A stretch of DNA of 64,000 nt. It comes from Anaeromyxobacter paludicola (GTDB taxonomy: Bacteria > Myxococcota > Myxococcia > Myxococcales > Anaeromyxobacteraceae). The notes beneath the pieces are model-generated. The model saw only the letters and a program-made list of their open reading frames with translations, was not told the DNA's origin and ran no database searches. The position numbers were made by a program, and so were the translations under genes. The number at the start of each line of letters is the position of its first letter. The stretch's first letter is position 1. The stretch covers positions 1,178,001 through 1,242,000 of the forward strand of contig NZ_AP025592.1 in assembly GCF_023169965.1 (NCBI RefSeq), read 5' to 3'. Shown here one piece after another: positions 30,609 through 38,142 of the stretch.

Positions 30609-31799
30609 ATGGCAACGATTCTGACGGTCGACGACAGCCGCGCGGTTCGAACCATCGTGGCGAAGCAGGTCCGCGAGCTCGGCTTCGACGTCGGCGAGGC
30701 GGAGGACGGAGTGCAGGGGCTCGCCCGGCTCCAGGAGGCCAGGTTCGACCTGGTGCTGCTCGACGTCACCATGCCCAACATGGACGGGCCGACCATGCTC
30801 CAGACCCTGCGCGAGCGCGGGGACAAGACCCCCGTCATCATGCTGACCTCGGAGTCGAAGCGCTCCGTGGTGGCGAGCGCGCTGAAGCAGGGCATCACCG
30901 ACTACATCCTCAAGCCGTTCAAGCCGGAGGAGCTGCGGAGCAAGATCCTCTCGGTCCTCCAGGCCGCCGCCCCGGCCGACGCCCTCGCCGCCATGAACGC
31001 CGCCGTCGGCGCGCCCGCGGGGGCCGCGCCCGCCGCCCCGGCCGCGGCCGCCCCGTCCGCCGCCCAGCCGGCCGCCGGCGCGAAGGGGGCGATGGACCTC
31101 CTCGTCATCGACGACATGGAGAACGTGGCGAAGCGCCTCCGCCAGCTCCTGCCGCAGCAGCTCTCGCTGCACGGCGCGGTGAACGCGGCGCAGGCCCTGC
31201 AGGCCTGCCGCGAGGCGTCCTTCAAGGTGGTGCTGCTCGACACCGAGATCCCCGACGTCAACAGCGTGGTCCTCATGGGCCAGCTGCGCGTGCTGCAGCC
31301 GAACGCCGCCTTCGTGGCGCTCGCGCTCCGGACCACCAACGACGTGGTCAAGGAGGTCAAGCAGCAGGGCTTCGACGACGTCTTCTACAAGCCGTTCAAG
31401 CCGGAGAACATCGACGACCTCGTGGCGCAGTACTTCGAGAGCAGCAGCGACGCGCTCTCGATCCAGGACAACGTGGTCTCGATGGCCTCGTTCAGCGGCA
31501 AGCCGGAGCGGCTCGAGAAGTTCTACGGCCGCCTCACCACGATGCTCCCCGAGGCCCTGAACCAGCTCGCCAACGCCTGCTACGCCGACATGATCTTCCA
31601 GGTGGGCCAGGTCCCGAGCGACGGAGACCGGCTGCCCCGGCTCGTCATGGGGCTCGTGACCCAGGCGTCGAGCATGGGCATCGAGGTCTCCCTGGTCGGC
31701 TCCGACGAGGCCCGCAAGACGCTCTCCGGGTTCGACGAGACGAAGAGCCTCAAGTTCTACCCGACGCTGGAGGAGGCCCGCGCCGCCAGCGGCAGCTAG
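30609..31799 (+). CDS. Double-receiver response regulator with STAS-like tail
   Basis: A 396-residue protein. Receiver 1 (about 1-120) has DD8-9, Asp52 in LLDVTMPNMDG and YILKPFKP. An Ala/Pro linker (about 121-160) follows. Receiver 2 (about 162-280) keeps VIDDM, Asp211 and FYKPFKP, so both look phosphorylatable. The last roughly 115 residues have the alpha/beta pattern of STAS (anti-anti-sigma) domains, ending SSMGIEVSLVGSDEARKTL and YPTLEEARA; this domain call is tentative. It is flanked by a CheX-like protein and an HDOD protein, suggesting a phospho-regulated switch linked to motility. GGAGGAAG before the ATG. Confidence 0.8.
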   Translation: MATILTVDDSRAVRTIVAKQVRELGFDVGEAEDGVQGLARLQEARFDLVLLDVTMPNMDGPTMLQTLRERGDKTPVIMLTSESKRSVVASALKQGITDYILKPFKPEELRSKILSVLQAAAPADALAAMNAAVGAPAGAAPAAPAAAAPSAAQPAAGAKGAMDLLVIDDMENVAKRLRQLLPQQLSLHGAVNAAQALQACREASFKVVLLDTEIPDVNSVVLMGQLRVLQPNAAFVALALRTTNDVVKEVKQQGFDDVFYKPFKPENIDDLVAQYFESSSDALSIQDNVVSMASFSGKPERLEKFYGRLTTMLPEALNQLANACYADMIFQVGQVPSDGDRLPRLVMGLVTQASSMGIEVSLVGSDEARKTLSGFDETKSLKFYPTLEEARAASGS

Positions 31800-31814
31800 C
31801 GGAGCGCGAACCGG

Positions 31815-32669
31815 ATGAGCGCAGAGAAGCTCGCCGCCCAGCTGGAGCAGATCGTCCGCAAGCGGATCCAGGAGGACTCGCTGGTGCTCCCCACCCTGCC
31901 GTCGGTGGTGAAGCGCATCAACGAGATCCTCCAGGAGCCGGAGGTGAACCTGCGCCGCGCGGCCGAGGTGATCGAGCAGGACCCGGTCCTGGCGGCGCGC
32001 GCGCTGCGCGCCGGCGGCACCGGGCCCGGCAAGAAGGCCACCGTGCCCGAGGCCCTCGGGCGCATGGGGCCGCGCGCGGTCCGGGCGCTGCTGGCGGACG
32101 CCGCCGGGCTCAAGATGTTCGTCTCGCGCGACGCCAAGATCGCCGGGGCGGCGCGGAAGCTCTGGGAGCACTCGGTGGCGGTGGGCAACATGGCCCGCGA
32201 CGTCTCGGCGCTCTCCGGCTATCCGGACTCCCCCGGCGCATACGTGGCCGGGCTGCTGCACGACCTCGGCAAGTACGTGGTCATGGCGGTGCTGCTGGAG
32301 CTCGAGCGCCAGATGACCGAGCTCTACAACCAGCCCTGGATCGAGTTCGAGGAGTGGATCGACGTGGTCGGGCGCACCCACCGCGCCGTCGGCATGGCCC
32401 TGGCGGAGCGCTGGCAGCTCCCCGACGCCATCGCGAAGTGCATCCGCGACTCCTCGGAGTACGACAACTCGGATCGCTCGGCGCTGGTGAACGCCGTCTG
32501 CTTCGGGAACGCCCTCGCCAAGAAGGCGACCCTCTACTCCGGGCCGGTGGACGCCGACGACGTGGACGCGCTGGTGATGATCGGGCGCTCCCTCATCGGC
32601 GTGAGCGACGACGTCCTGAAGTCGCTCACGATGGGCCTGCGCGAGCGGGTCTCGGGCCTCTTCGACTGA
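31815..32669 (+). CDS. HDOD domain signalling protein, second copy
   Basis: A 284-residue HDOD protein with LPSVVKRINEILQEPEVNLR, VIEQDPVLAARAL, LLHDLGKYVV and the C-terminal VNAVCFGNALAKKA. The HD pair is retained. It is the last gene of a three-gene operon with a CheX-like and a double-receiver protein, and ends just before a large inverted repeat. Confidence 0.88.
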   Translation: MSAEKLAAQLEQIVRKRIQEDSLVLPTLPSVVKRINEILQEPEVNLRRAAEVIEQDPVLAARALRAGGTGPGKKATVPEALGRMGPRAVRALLADAAGLKMFVSRDAKIAGAARKLWEHSVAVGNMARDVSALSGYPDSPGAYVAGLLHDLGKYVVMAVLLELERQMTELYNQPWIEFEEWIDVVGRTHRAVGMALAERWQLPDAIAKCIRDSSEYDNSDRSALVNAVCFGNALAKKATLYSGPVDADDVDALVMIGRSLIGVSDDVLKSLTMGLRERVSGLFD

Positions 32670-32672
32670 GCC

Positions 32673-32716
32673 CGTCACCCCGCTGACGCCGGGTCGCCGA
32701 CGTCAGCGGGGTGACG
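32673..32716. terminator. Perfect 16-bp inverted repeat after the HDOD gene
   Basis: CGTCACCCCGCTGACG (32673-32688) and its exact reverse complement (32701-32716) are separated by 12 bases. The stem would be very stable. There is no T-run after it, so it could be a factor-assisted terminator, an mRNA-stabilising hairpin or a protein site. It lies between the signalling operon and the fliL sigma-54 promoter. Confidence 0.6.
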
Positions 32717-32757
32717 CCCTCGAAGGCGCAAGTCACCGGAATCACGGGCGCATCCGA

Positions 32758-32774
32758 GAGGCACGCCCCTTGCT
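32758..32774 (+). promoter_or_regulatory. Sigma-54 promoter of the fliL-fliA operon
   Basis: GAGGCACGCCCCTTGCT matches the core GGCACG-N4-TTGCT perfectly, GG at 32760-32761 and GC at 32772-32773. The predicted +1 near 32785 is 12 bp before the fliL ATG. It probably drives fliL through fliA and the glycosyltransferase. Confidence 0.85.
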
Positions 32775-32796
32775 CTCAGGCCGGCCAGGAGATTCC

Positions 32797-33309
32797 ATGG
32801 CCGACCCCGAGACTGGCTCACCCCCCGCCCCAGGCACCTCCAAGCTCCCGCTCATCCTCGCGGGCGTGAACACGCTCCTCATCGTGGGCGTGCTCGCCTT
32901 CGTGATGCTGCGCGGCGGCCACCCGGCCAAGGCCGCCGACGGCGAGCACGGCAAGGAGCCCGCCGGCGAGCAGGCCGGCAAGGAGGGCGAGCACGGCAAG
33001 GAGGGCGCCGGGCCGGGCCCGAGCGTCAAGCTCCCCGACTTCACCATCCACCTGCGCAACCCCGAGGCCGACCGCTACGCCCGCATCTCGTTCGAGGTGG
33101 AGGTGGGGATGGAGCTCGACAAGGAGAAGGTGAACGCGCGGCTGCCGCAGATCCGCGACGCCTTCATCGCCTACCTCTCGGACCGCTCGCTCGAGGAGCT
33201 CCGCGGCAGCGAGGGGCTGAACCGCGTCAAGACGGCGCTGGTGGACATCCTGAAGCAGGTCGGGGCGCCGGTGCGCGCGCTCTACATCACCGACTTCGTC
33301 GTGCAGTAG
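32797..33309 (+). CDS. fliL: Flagellar basal body-associated protein FliL
   Basis: A 170-residue inner-membrane protein around the stator. One membrane helix (about 18-40), a charged linker with two GEHGKE repeats, then the periplasmic FliL domain (FTIHLRNPEADRYARISFEVEV to LYITDFVVQ). The FVVQ end is typical. CAGGAGA before ATG 32797. Confidence 0.94.
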   Translation: MADPETGSPPAPGTSKLPLILAGVNTLLIVGVLAFVMLRGGHPAKAADGEHGKEPAGEQAGKEGEHGKEGAGPGPSVKLPDFTIHLRNPEADRYARISFEVEVGMELDKEKVNARLPQIRDAFIAYLSDRSLEELRGSEGLNRVKTALVDILKQVGAPVRALYITDFVVQ

Positions 33310-33325
33310 CGAGGAGCCCGCGCCC

Positions 33326-34375
33326 ATGCCCGCCACGCTGACACCAGAGGAGATCAAGGCGCTCATGAGCGCCGTCCAGGACGGCCGGGTCCAGCCCGAG
33401 GCCACCCTGGATCAGCACGACAACACCGTCGTGCCGTACGATCTGACGAGCCAGGACCGGATCATCCGCGGCCAGATGCCGACGCTCGACGCCATCAACG
33501 AGCAGGTGGCCTCGATGCTCGGGATCGGGCTCGCCGGCCGCACCCGCCTCACCCTCGCCGTAACCTCGGCGCCGGCCACCCTGCTCAAGTTCTCCGACCT
33601 CGTCCCGGTCACCGCGCCGCCCGCGTCGGTGTGCGTGCTCGGGCTCGGGTCGGCCTACGGCTTCGCCCTGGCGGTGCTCGAGCCGGGGCTCGGGGAGGCG
33701 CTCCTCTCGGCCGCCCTGGGCGATCGCCGCGGCAAGCGCGAGCAGGCCGACGCGCGCCGCGAGTTCACCGCCATCGAGCAGATGGTGCTCCGGCGGCTGC
33801 TCGTGATCCTCACCGACGCGATGCGGACCGCCTGGCACCCCGTGCTGCCGTTCGACCCCGAGGTGCTCCGCTTCGAGGCCGACCCGCGCATGGCGGCCAT
33901 CGCCCCGCCCACCGACGTGGGCATCATCACCGCCTTCGAGATCAAGGGCGGCATCGAGGGGCGCCTGCAGCTCGTCATCCCCTACGCCTCGGTCGAGCCG
34001 GCCAAGAGCAAGCTCTGCTCGCCGCGCCGCCTGTCGCAGCGCGGCGACGACCGCTTCGCCGACGCCCTCGCCCGCGAGATGGAGCAGGTGCGGGTGGACG
34101 TGAAGGGGCTGCTCGGCCGCACCACCATCCCGTTCTCGCGGCTGCTCGACCTGCAGGTCGGCGACGTGCTCCTGCTCGACAGCGACGAGGGCAGCCCGCT
34201 CTCGATCCTGGTGGAGGGGCGCGAGAAGCTCAGCGGCAGCCCCACCGTGCAGGGCGGCAGCCTGGCCCTGGTGGTGGAGGACCAGCTGCGGCCGCCGCTC
34301 CCGCCCTCCCTCACGCCCCCCCTCCCCGCCCCCTCCGCCGCCCCCGCGCCCCGCCCGGCCGTCGCGCTGCCCTAG
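33326..34375 (+). CDS. fliM: Flagellar motor switch protein FliM
   Basis: A 349-residue C-ring protein. The N-terminus LTPEEIKALMSAV is the CheY-P binding motif; the middle CheC-like domain and C-terminal SpoA domain (KGLLGRTTIPFSRLLDLQVG) follow. The last 25 residues are Pro/Ala-rich. Confidence 0.96.
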   Translation: MPATLTPEEIKALMSAVQDGRVQPEATLDQHDNTVVPYDLTSQDRIIRGQMPTLDAINEQVASMLGIGLAGRTRLTLAVTSAPATLLKFSDLVPVTAPPASVCVLGLGSAYGFALAVLEPGLGEALLSAALGDRRGKREQADARREFTAIEQMVLRRLLVILTDAMRTAWHPVLPFDPEVLRFEADPRMAAIAPPTDVGIITAFEIKGGIEGRLQLVIPYASVEPAKSKLCSPRRLSQRGDDRFADALAREMEQVRVDVKGLLGRTTIPFSRLLDLQVGDVLLLDSDEGSPLSILVEGREKLSGSPTVQGGSLALVVEDQLRPPLPPSLTPPLPAPSAAPAPRPAVALP

Positions 34376-34387
34376 AGGCCCCCGCCC

Positions 34388-34675
34388 ATGGACACCCCCC
34401 AGAACGAAGGCTCCACCCGCCGGCTCGACATGCTCCTCGACGTCCCCCTCGAGGTGGACGTGGAGCTCGGGCGCGCCCGCATGACCATCCAGGATCTGCT
34501 CGCGCTCGGGCCGGGCTCGGTGATCGAGCTCGACAAGGTCGCCGGCGAGGCGCTCGACATCCTCGTGAACGACCGGCTCGTGGCCCGCGGCGAGGCGGTG
34601 GTGGTGAACGACAAGTTCGGCATCCGCATCACCGACATCGTGAGCCCGCAGGAGCGAATCCAGCGCCTGCGCTAG
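34388..34675 (+). CDS. fliN: Flagellar motor switch protein FliN
   Basis: A 95-residue SpoA-domain protein completing the C-ring: LDMLLDVPLEVDVELGRAR and DILVNDRLVARGEAVVVNDK followed by FGIRITDI, the standard single-domain form. Confidence 0.97.
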   Translation: MDTPQNEGSTRRLDMLLDVPLEVDVELGRARMTIQDLLALGPGSVIELDKVAGEALDILVNDRLVARGEAVVVNDKFGIRITDIVSPQERIQRLR

Positions 34676-34684
34676 GGGCCGCCC

Positions 34685-35368
34685 ATGCTCTCCGCCCTCG
34701 CCGCCGCCGCCCTCCCGCTCGCGCTCCTCGCCTCGCCGGCCCAGCCGGCGCCGCGGCCCGCCCCGGCCCCGGCCGCCGTCCCCGCGCCCGCCCTCGCCCC
34801 GCCGCTGCCCGCCGCCGCGGCGCCCGCCGCCGAGCCGGCCCGCGAGCTCGCCCGGCCCCTCGAGCTGCCGGCCTCCTCCGGCGGGCTCGGGTCGGTGGCG
34901 GTGCCGGCGCTGCTGCTCCTCGCGCTCGCCGCCGCGGCGCTCCTGCTCGCCCGCAAGAAGGCCCGCGCCGGCGGGCTCGTGCAGGTGCTCGAGACCGCCA
35001 GCCTCGGGCCGCGCCGCTCCATCGTGGTCGCCCGCGTGGGCGACGAGCTCCTCGTGCTCGGCAGCTCCGAGCGCGGCATCCAGCTGCTCTCGTCCCGCCC
35101 CTGCGATCCGGCGCTCGCGCCGCTCGCCGCGCCGCCGCCGCTCGCGGCCCCCGGCGCGGCCGCCGCCCCGGCCTGGTCGGCGGCGCCCCGCGAGAAGCTC
35201 TCCGAGGTGGCCGGCAGCGTCCGCGGCCTCTTCGAGAAGCTCTCGGCCCACCGCGCCGGCGCCCCCCCGCCGCCGCCCCCCGACTTCGCCGCCCTGCTCG
35301 CCGAGAGCGCCGAGGACGAGGAGCTGCGCCGCAAGCTCGCGACCGGCCAGCGGGGCCAGGTGCGATGA
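34685..35368 (+). CDS. fliO: Flagellar export protein FliO
   Basis: A 227-residue membrane protein assisting FliP assembly. An Ala/Pro-rich N-terminal region with a possible signal sequence is followed by one membrane helix (about 74-95, ALLLLALAAAALLLARKK) and the FliO domain (VQVLETASLGPRRSIVVARV, ELLVLGSSERGIQLL). Overlaps fliP by ATGA. Confidence 0.9.
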   Translation: MLSALAAAALPLALLASPAQPAPRPAPAPAAVPAPALAPPLPAAAAPAAEPARELARPLELPASSGGLGSVAVPALLLLALAAAALLLARKKARAGGLVQVLETASLGPRRSIVVARVGDELLVLGSSERGIQLLSSRPCDPALAPLAAPPPLAAPGAAAAPAWSAAPREKLSEVAGSVRGLFEKLSAHRAGAPPPPPPDFAALLAESAEDEELRRKLATGQRGQVR

Positions 35369-36069
35369 TCCCCCCGGGCAGCGCCCTCGGCGCGCTCGCC
35401 GCGGCGGCCGCCGACCCCGGCGTGTCGATCACCGTGGCGGGCGGCGGCTCGGCGCCGGTCAAGCTGTTCCTGCTGCTCACCGCGCTCTCCTTCGCGAGCG
35501 GGCTGCTCGTCTCGGTCACCTGCTTCACCCGCATCGTCATCGTCCTCTCCTTCCTGCGCCAGGCGCTCGGGACCCCGCAGCTCCCGCCGAACCAGGTGGT
35601 GGTGGGGCTCGCGCTGGTGCTCTCGGCGTTCGTGATGGCCCCCACCGGCAACCGGGTCTGGTCGGAGGCGCTCGGCCCCTACCTCGAGGACCGGGTGGCG
35701 CCCGGCGACGCGCTCGACCGCGCCAGCGTCCCCTTGCGGGAGTTCATGCTGCGGCAGACGCGCGACCAGGACCTGCAGCTCTTCTACGAGATCTCGGGCA
35801 AGCCCCGCCCCGCCCGCGGGGAGGCCATCCCGATGACCATCGTGATGCCCGCCTTCATGGTCTCGGAGCTCACCACCGCCTTCCGCATGGGGCTCTTCGT
35901 CTACATCCCGCTGCTGCTCGTGGACCTGCTCGTCTCGGCGATGCTCATGTCGATGGGCATGATGATGGTGCCCCCCACGATGATCACGCTGCCGCTCAAG
36001 CTCGGCATCTTCGTCATGGCGGACGGGTGGCGGCTCGTCGTCGCCTCGCTGGCGCGGAGCTTCGCCTAG
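35365..36069 (+). CDS. fliP: Flagellar export protein FliP
   Basis: A 234-residue membrane protein of the export gate. Diagnostic sequences are SFLRQALGTPQLPPNQVVVG, VMAPTGNRVW, IPMTIVMPAFMVSELTTAF and MMMVPPTMITLPLKL. It starts with a short hydrophobic leader typical of FliP. Confidence 0.97.
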   Translation: MIPPGSALGALAAAAADPGVSITVAGGGSAPVKLFLLLTALSFASGLLVSVTCFTRIVIVLSFLRQALGTPQLPPNQVVVGLALVLSAFVMAPTGNRVWSEALGPYLEDRVAPGDALDRASVPLREFMLRQTRDQDLQLFYEISGKPRPARGEAIPMTIVMPAFMVSELTTAFRMGLFVYIPLLLVDLLVSAMLMSMGMMMVPPTMITLPLKLGIFVMADGWRLVVASLARSFA

Positions 36070-36070
36070 C

Positions 36071-36334
36071 ATGGACGCCGCGCTCCCGGCCGCGCTGCTC
36101 AAGGAGGGCTTCCTCCTGCTCGTCAACGTCGGCGGCCCGCTGTTCGGGGTGCTCTTCGGGATGGGGCTGCTCATGGGCGTGCTGCAGGCGGCCACCCAGA
36201 TCAACGACCCCGCCGTCGGCTTCCTGCCGCGCGTCGGCGGGGCCCTGCTCCTCTGCTGGTTCGCGGGAGGCTGGATGATGGAGCGGCTCTCGGGCTTCCT
36301 CGCCACGGCGCTGACCCGCATGGCCGGCCACTGA
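36071..36334 (+). CDS. fliQ: Flagellar export protein FliQ
   Basis: An 87-residue two-helix export gate protein. LLKEGFLLLVNVGGPLFGVL and LMGVLQAATQINDPAVGFLP are typical. Starts 1 bp after fliP and its stop overlaps the fliR start (TGATG). Confidence 0.96.
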   Translation: MDAALPAALLKEGFLLLVNVGGPLFGVLFGMGLLMGVLQAATQINDPAVGFLPRVGGALLLCWFAGGWMMERLSGFLATALTRMAGH

Positions 36335-37077
36335 TGGACCTGCCACTCGCCGCCGCCTACGGCTACGCCCTGGTGCTGCTGCGCACCCTGGGCATGTTCG
36401 TCAGCGCGCCGGTGCTCTCCGCCCGCGTGGTCCCGATGCGGGCGCGGCTCGGGCTCGGCCTGCTCGTCGCCTTCGCCGTCTGGTCGGGGGCCGGCGGGCC
36501 GCGGATCGAGCCGCCCGGCGGGATCGACGGCCTCGCCGTCGCCGCCGCCGGCGAGACCGCGCTCGGGCTGCTGGGCGGGCTCTCCGCCCGCTGGATCCTG
36601 GAGGCGGCCCGCGCGGCCGGTCAGGCGATGGGGCTCGCCGCCGGCATCGGCATGTCGCAGCTCATGGACCCGACCACCGGCGACGCCTCGGGGGCGGTCG
36701 GCGAGGCCGTCTACCAGACCGCCCAGGCGGTCGCCATCGCCTTCGGGATCCACCGCGAGGCCATCGGCTGGCTGGCGCGATCGACCGCCGCCTGGCCCCC
36801 GGGCGCCCCGCGCTCCCTCGGCGACCTCGCCGTGCGCGCCATCGGGAGCGCCTCGGTCTCGGCGGCGCTGGCGGTGCGGCTCGCCTTCCCGGTGATGGGC
36901 GCGGTGCTGGTCGGCCACGCCACCATCGGCATCCTCGGGCGCAGCGCGCCGCAGCTCAGCCTCTCGTCCATCGGCTTCTCGGTGGCCATCCTGGCCGGCG
37001 GCGGCGCCCTCTACCTCGTCGCCCCCGCGGCGGCGGAGCTGGCGGCCCGCGCGGCCCTGGCGGCCTTCCAGAGGTGA
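36334..37077 (+). CDS. fliR: Flagellar export protein FliR
   Basis: A 247-residue gate protein with about six membrane segments. LVLLRTLGMFVSAPVLS, the GQAMGLAAGIGMSQLMDPTT segment and IGILGRSAPQLSLSSIGF are conserved FliR sequences. Confidence 0.96.
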   Translation: MDLPLAAAYGYALVLLRTLGMFVSAPVLSARVVPMRARLGLGLLVAFAVWSGAGGPRIEPPGGIDGLAVAAAGETALGLLGGLSARWILEAARAAGQAMGLAAGIGMSQLMDPTTGDASGAVGEAVYQTAQAVAIAFGIHREAIGWLARSTAAWPPGAPRSLGDLAVRAIGSASVSAALAVRLAFPVMGAVLVGHATIGILGRSAPQLSLSSIGFSVAILAGGGALYLVAPAAAELAARAALAAFQR

Positions 37078-37080
37078 CCC

Positions 37081-38142
37081 GTGTCGGGTGAATCGGACGG
37101 CCGCACAGAGAAACCGACGGGCAGGAAGCTCCAGCAGGCCTGGGGCGAGGGGCAGATCCCGATCAGCCGCGACGCCGCCATGGTGGCCGGCATCGCCGCC
37201 GGGACGGCCGCGCTCGGGGCGATGGCGGCCCCGCTCCGGAACGGCCTCACCTCGCTCTTCGCCGAGGCGCTCCGCTCGCTCCCCACCACCCCGTTCTCCG
37301 CCCTGCCCCGCATGGCGGTGGGCCCCATCCTCGCCACCCTCGCGGTCTCCGCCGCCTGCGCCCTCGCCACCGCCACCGGCCTGCTGGTGCAGACCCGGGG
37401 CGGCTTCTGGCCCGACCTCGCCCTGCCCGATCTCTCCAAGGTCTTCCAGGCCGGGAAGCTCACCCGGATGTTCGGGAAGGACTTCCTCATCGAGCTCGGG
37501 ATCGCCGCCGTCAAGGTGGTGGCGCTCGCCGGCTCGGTGTACGGCGCGCTCCGCGCCCACTTCCTGACGATCGACCGGCTTCTGGGGCTCGGCCCGGGGG
37601 AGCAGCTGGCCCAAGCGTTCGGTTTCCTGTCCTCGGCCGCGATCCGGGTCCTCGCCGTGCTCGTGGTCATCGGCGGCCTGGATGTTGCAGTCACTCGCTA
37701 CCGGTTCACGGATCGGCTCAAGATGACCAAGGAAGAGGTCAAGCAGGAGGCGCGCGAGGAGGACGGCGATCCCCACATCAAGGGGAAGCGCAAGAAGCGC
37801 CATCGCGAGCTCGCCCGCGGCCGGGCCCGCGTCGAGGTGCCCCGCGCCGACGCGCTCCTCGTGAACCCGACCCACATCGCCATCGCCCTCCGCTACCGCC
37901 GGGACGAGGGCGGGGCGCCGCGCGTGACCGCCAAGGGCAAGGGGAAGCTCGCCGAGTACATGCGCGAGCTGGCCCGCGAGAACGGCATCCCCATCGTCCA
38001 GGACATCCCGCTCGCCCGGCTCCTCTACCGCAAGGTGAAGGTCGGCGCCGAGATCCCGGCCCAGACCTACAAGGCGGTCGCGGCGGTGCTGGCCTTCGTC
38101 TACCGGCTCACCGGCAGGACCGGCGCGGGGGCCCGCCCGTGA
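37081..38142 (+). CDS. flhB: Flagellar export switch protein FlhB
   Basis: A 353-residue gate protein. It begins with the charged EKPTGRKLQQAWGEGQIPIS region, has four membrane helices and a cytoplasmic domain with the autocleavage site NPTH (262-265), required to switch export from hook to filament substrates. GTG start 3 bp after fliR; overlaps flhA by GTGA. Confidence 0.97.
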   Translation: MSGESDGRTEKPTGRKLQQAWGEGQIPISRDAAMVAGIAAGTAALGAMAAPLRNGLTSLFAEALRSLPTTPFSALPRMAVGPILATLAVSAACALATATGLLVQTRGGFWPDLALPDLSKVFQAGKLTRMFGKDFLIELGIAAVKVVALAGSVYGALRAHFLTIDRLLGLGPGEQLAQAFGFLSSAAIRVLAVLVVIGGLDVAVTRYRFTDRLKMTKEEVKQEAREEDGDPHIKGKRKKRHRELARGRARVEVPRADALLVNPTHIAIALRYRRDEGGAPRVTAKGKGKLAEYMRELARENGIPIVQDIPLARLLYRKVKVGAEIPAQTYKAVAAVLAFVYRLTGRTGAGARP

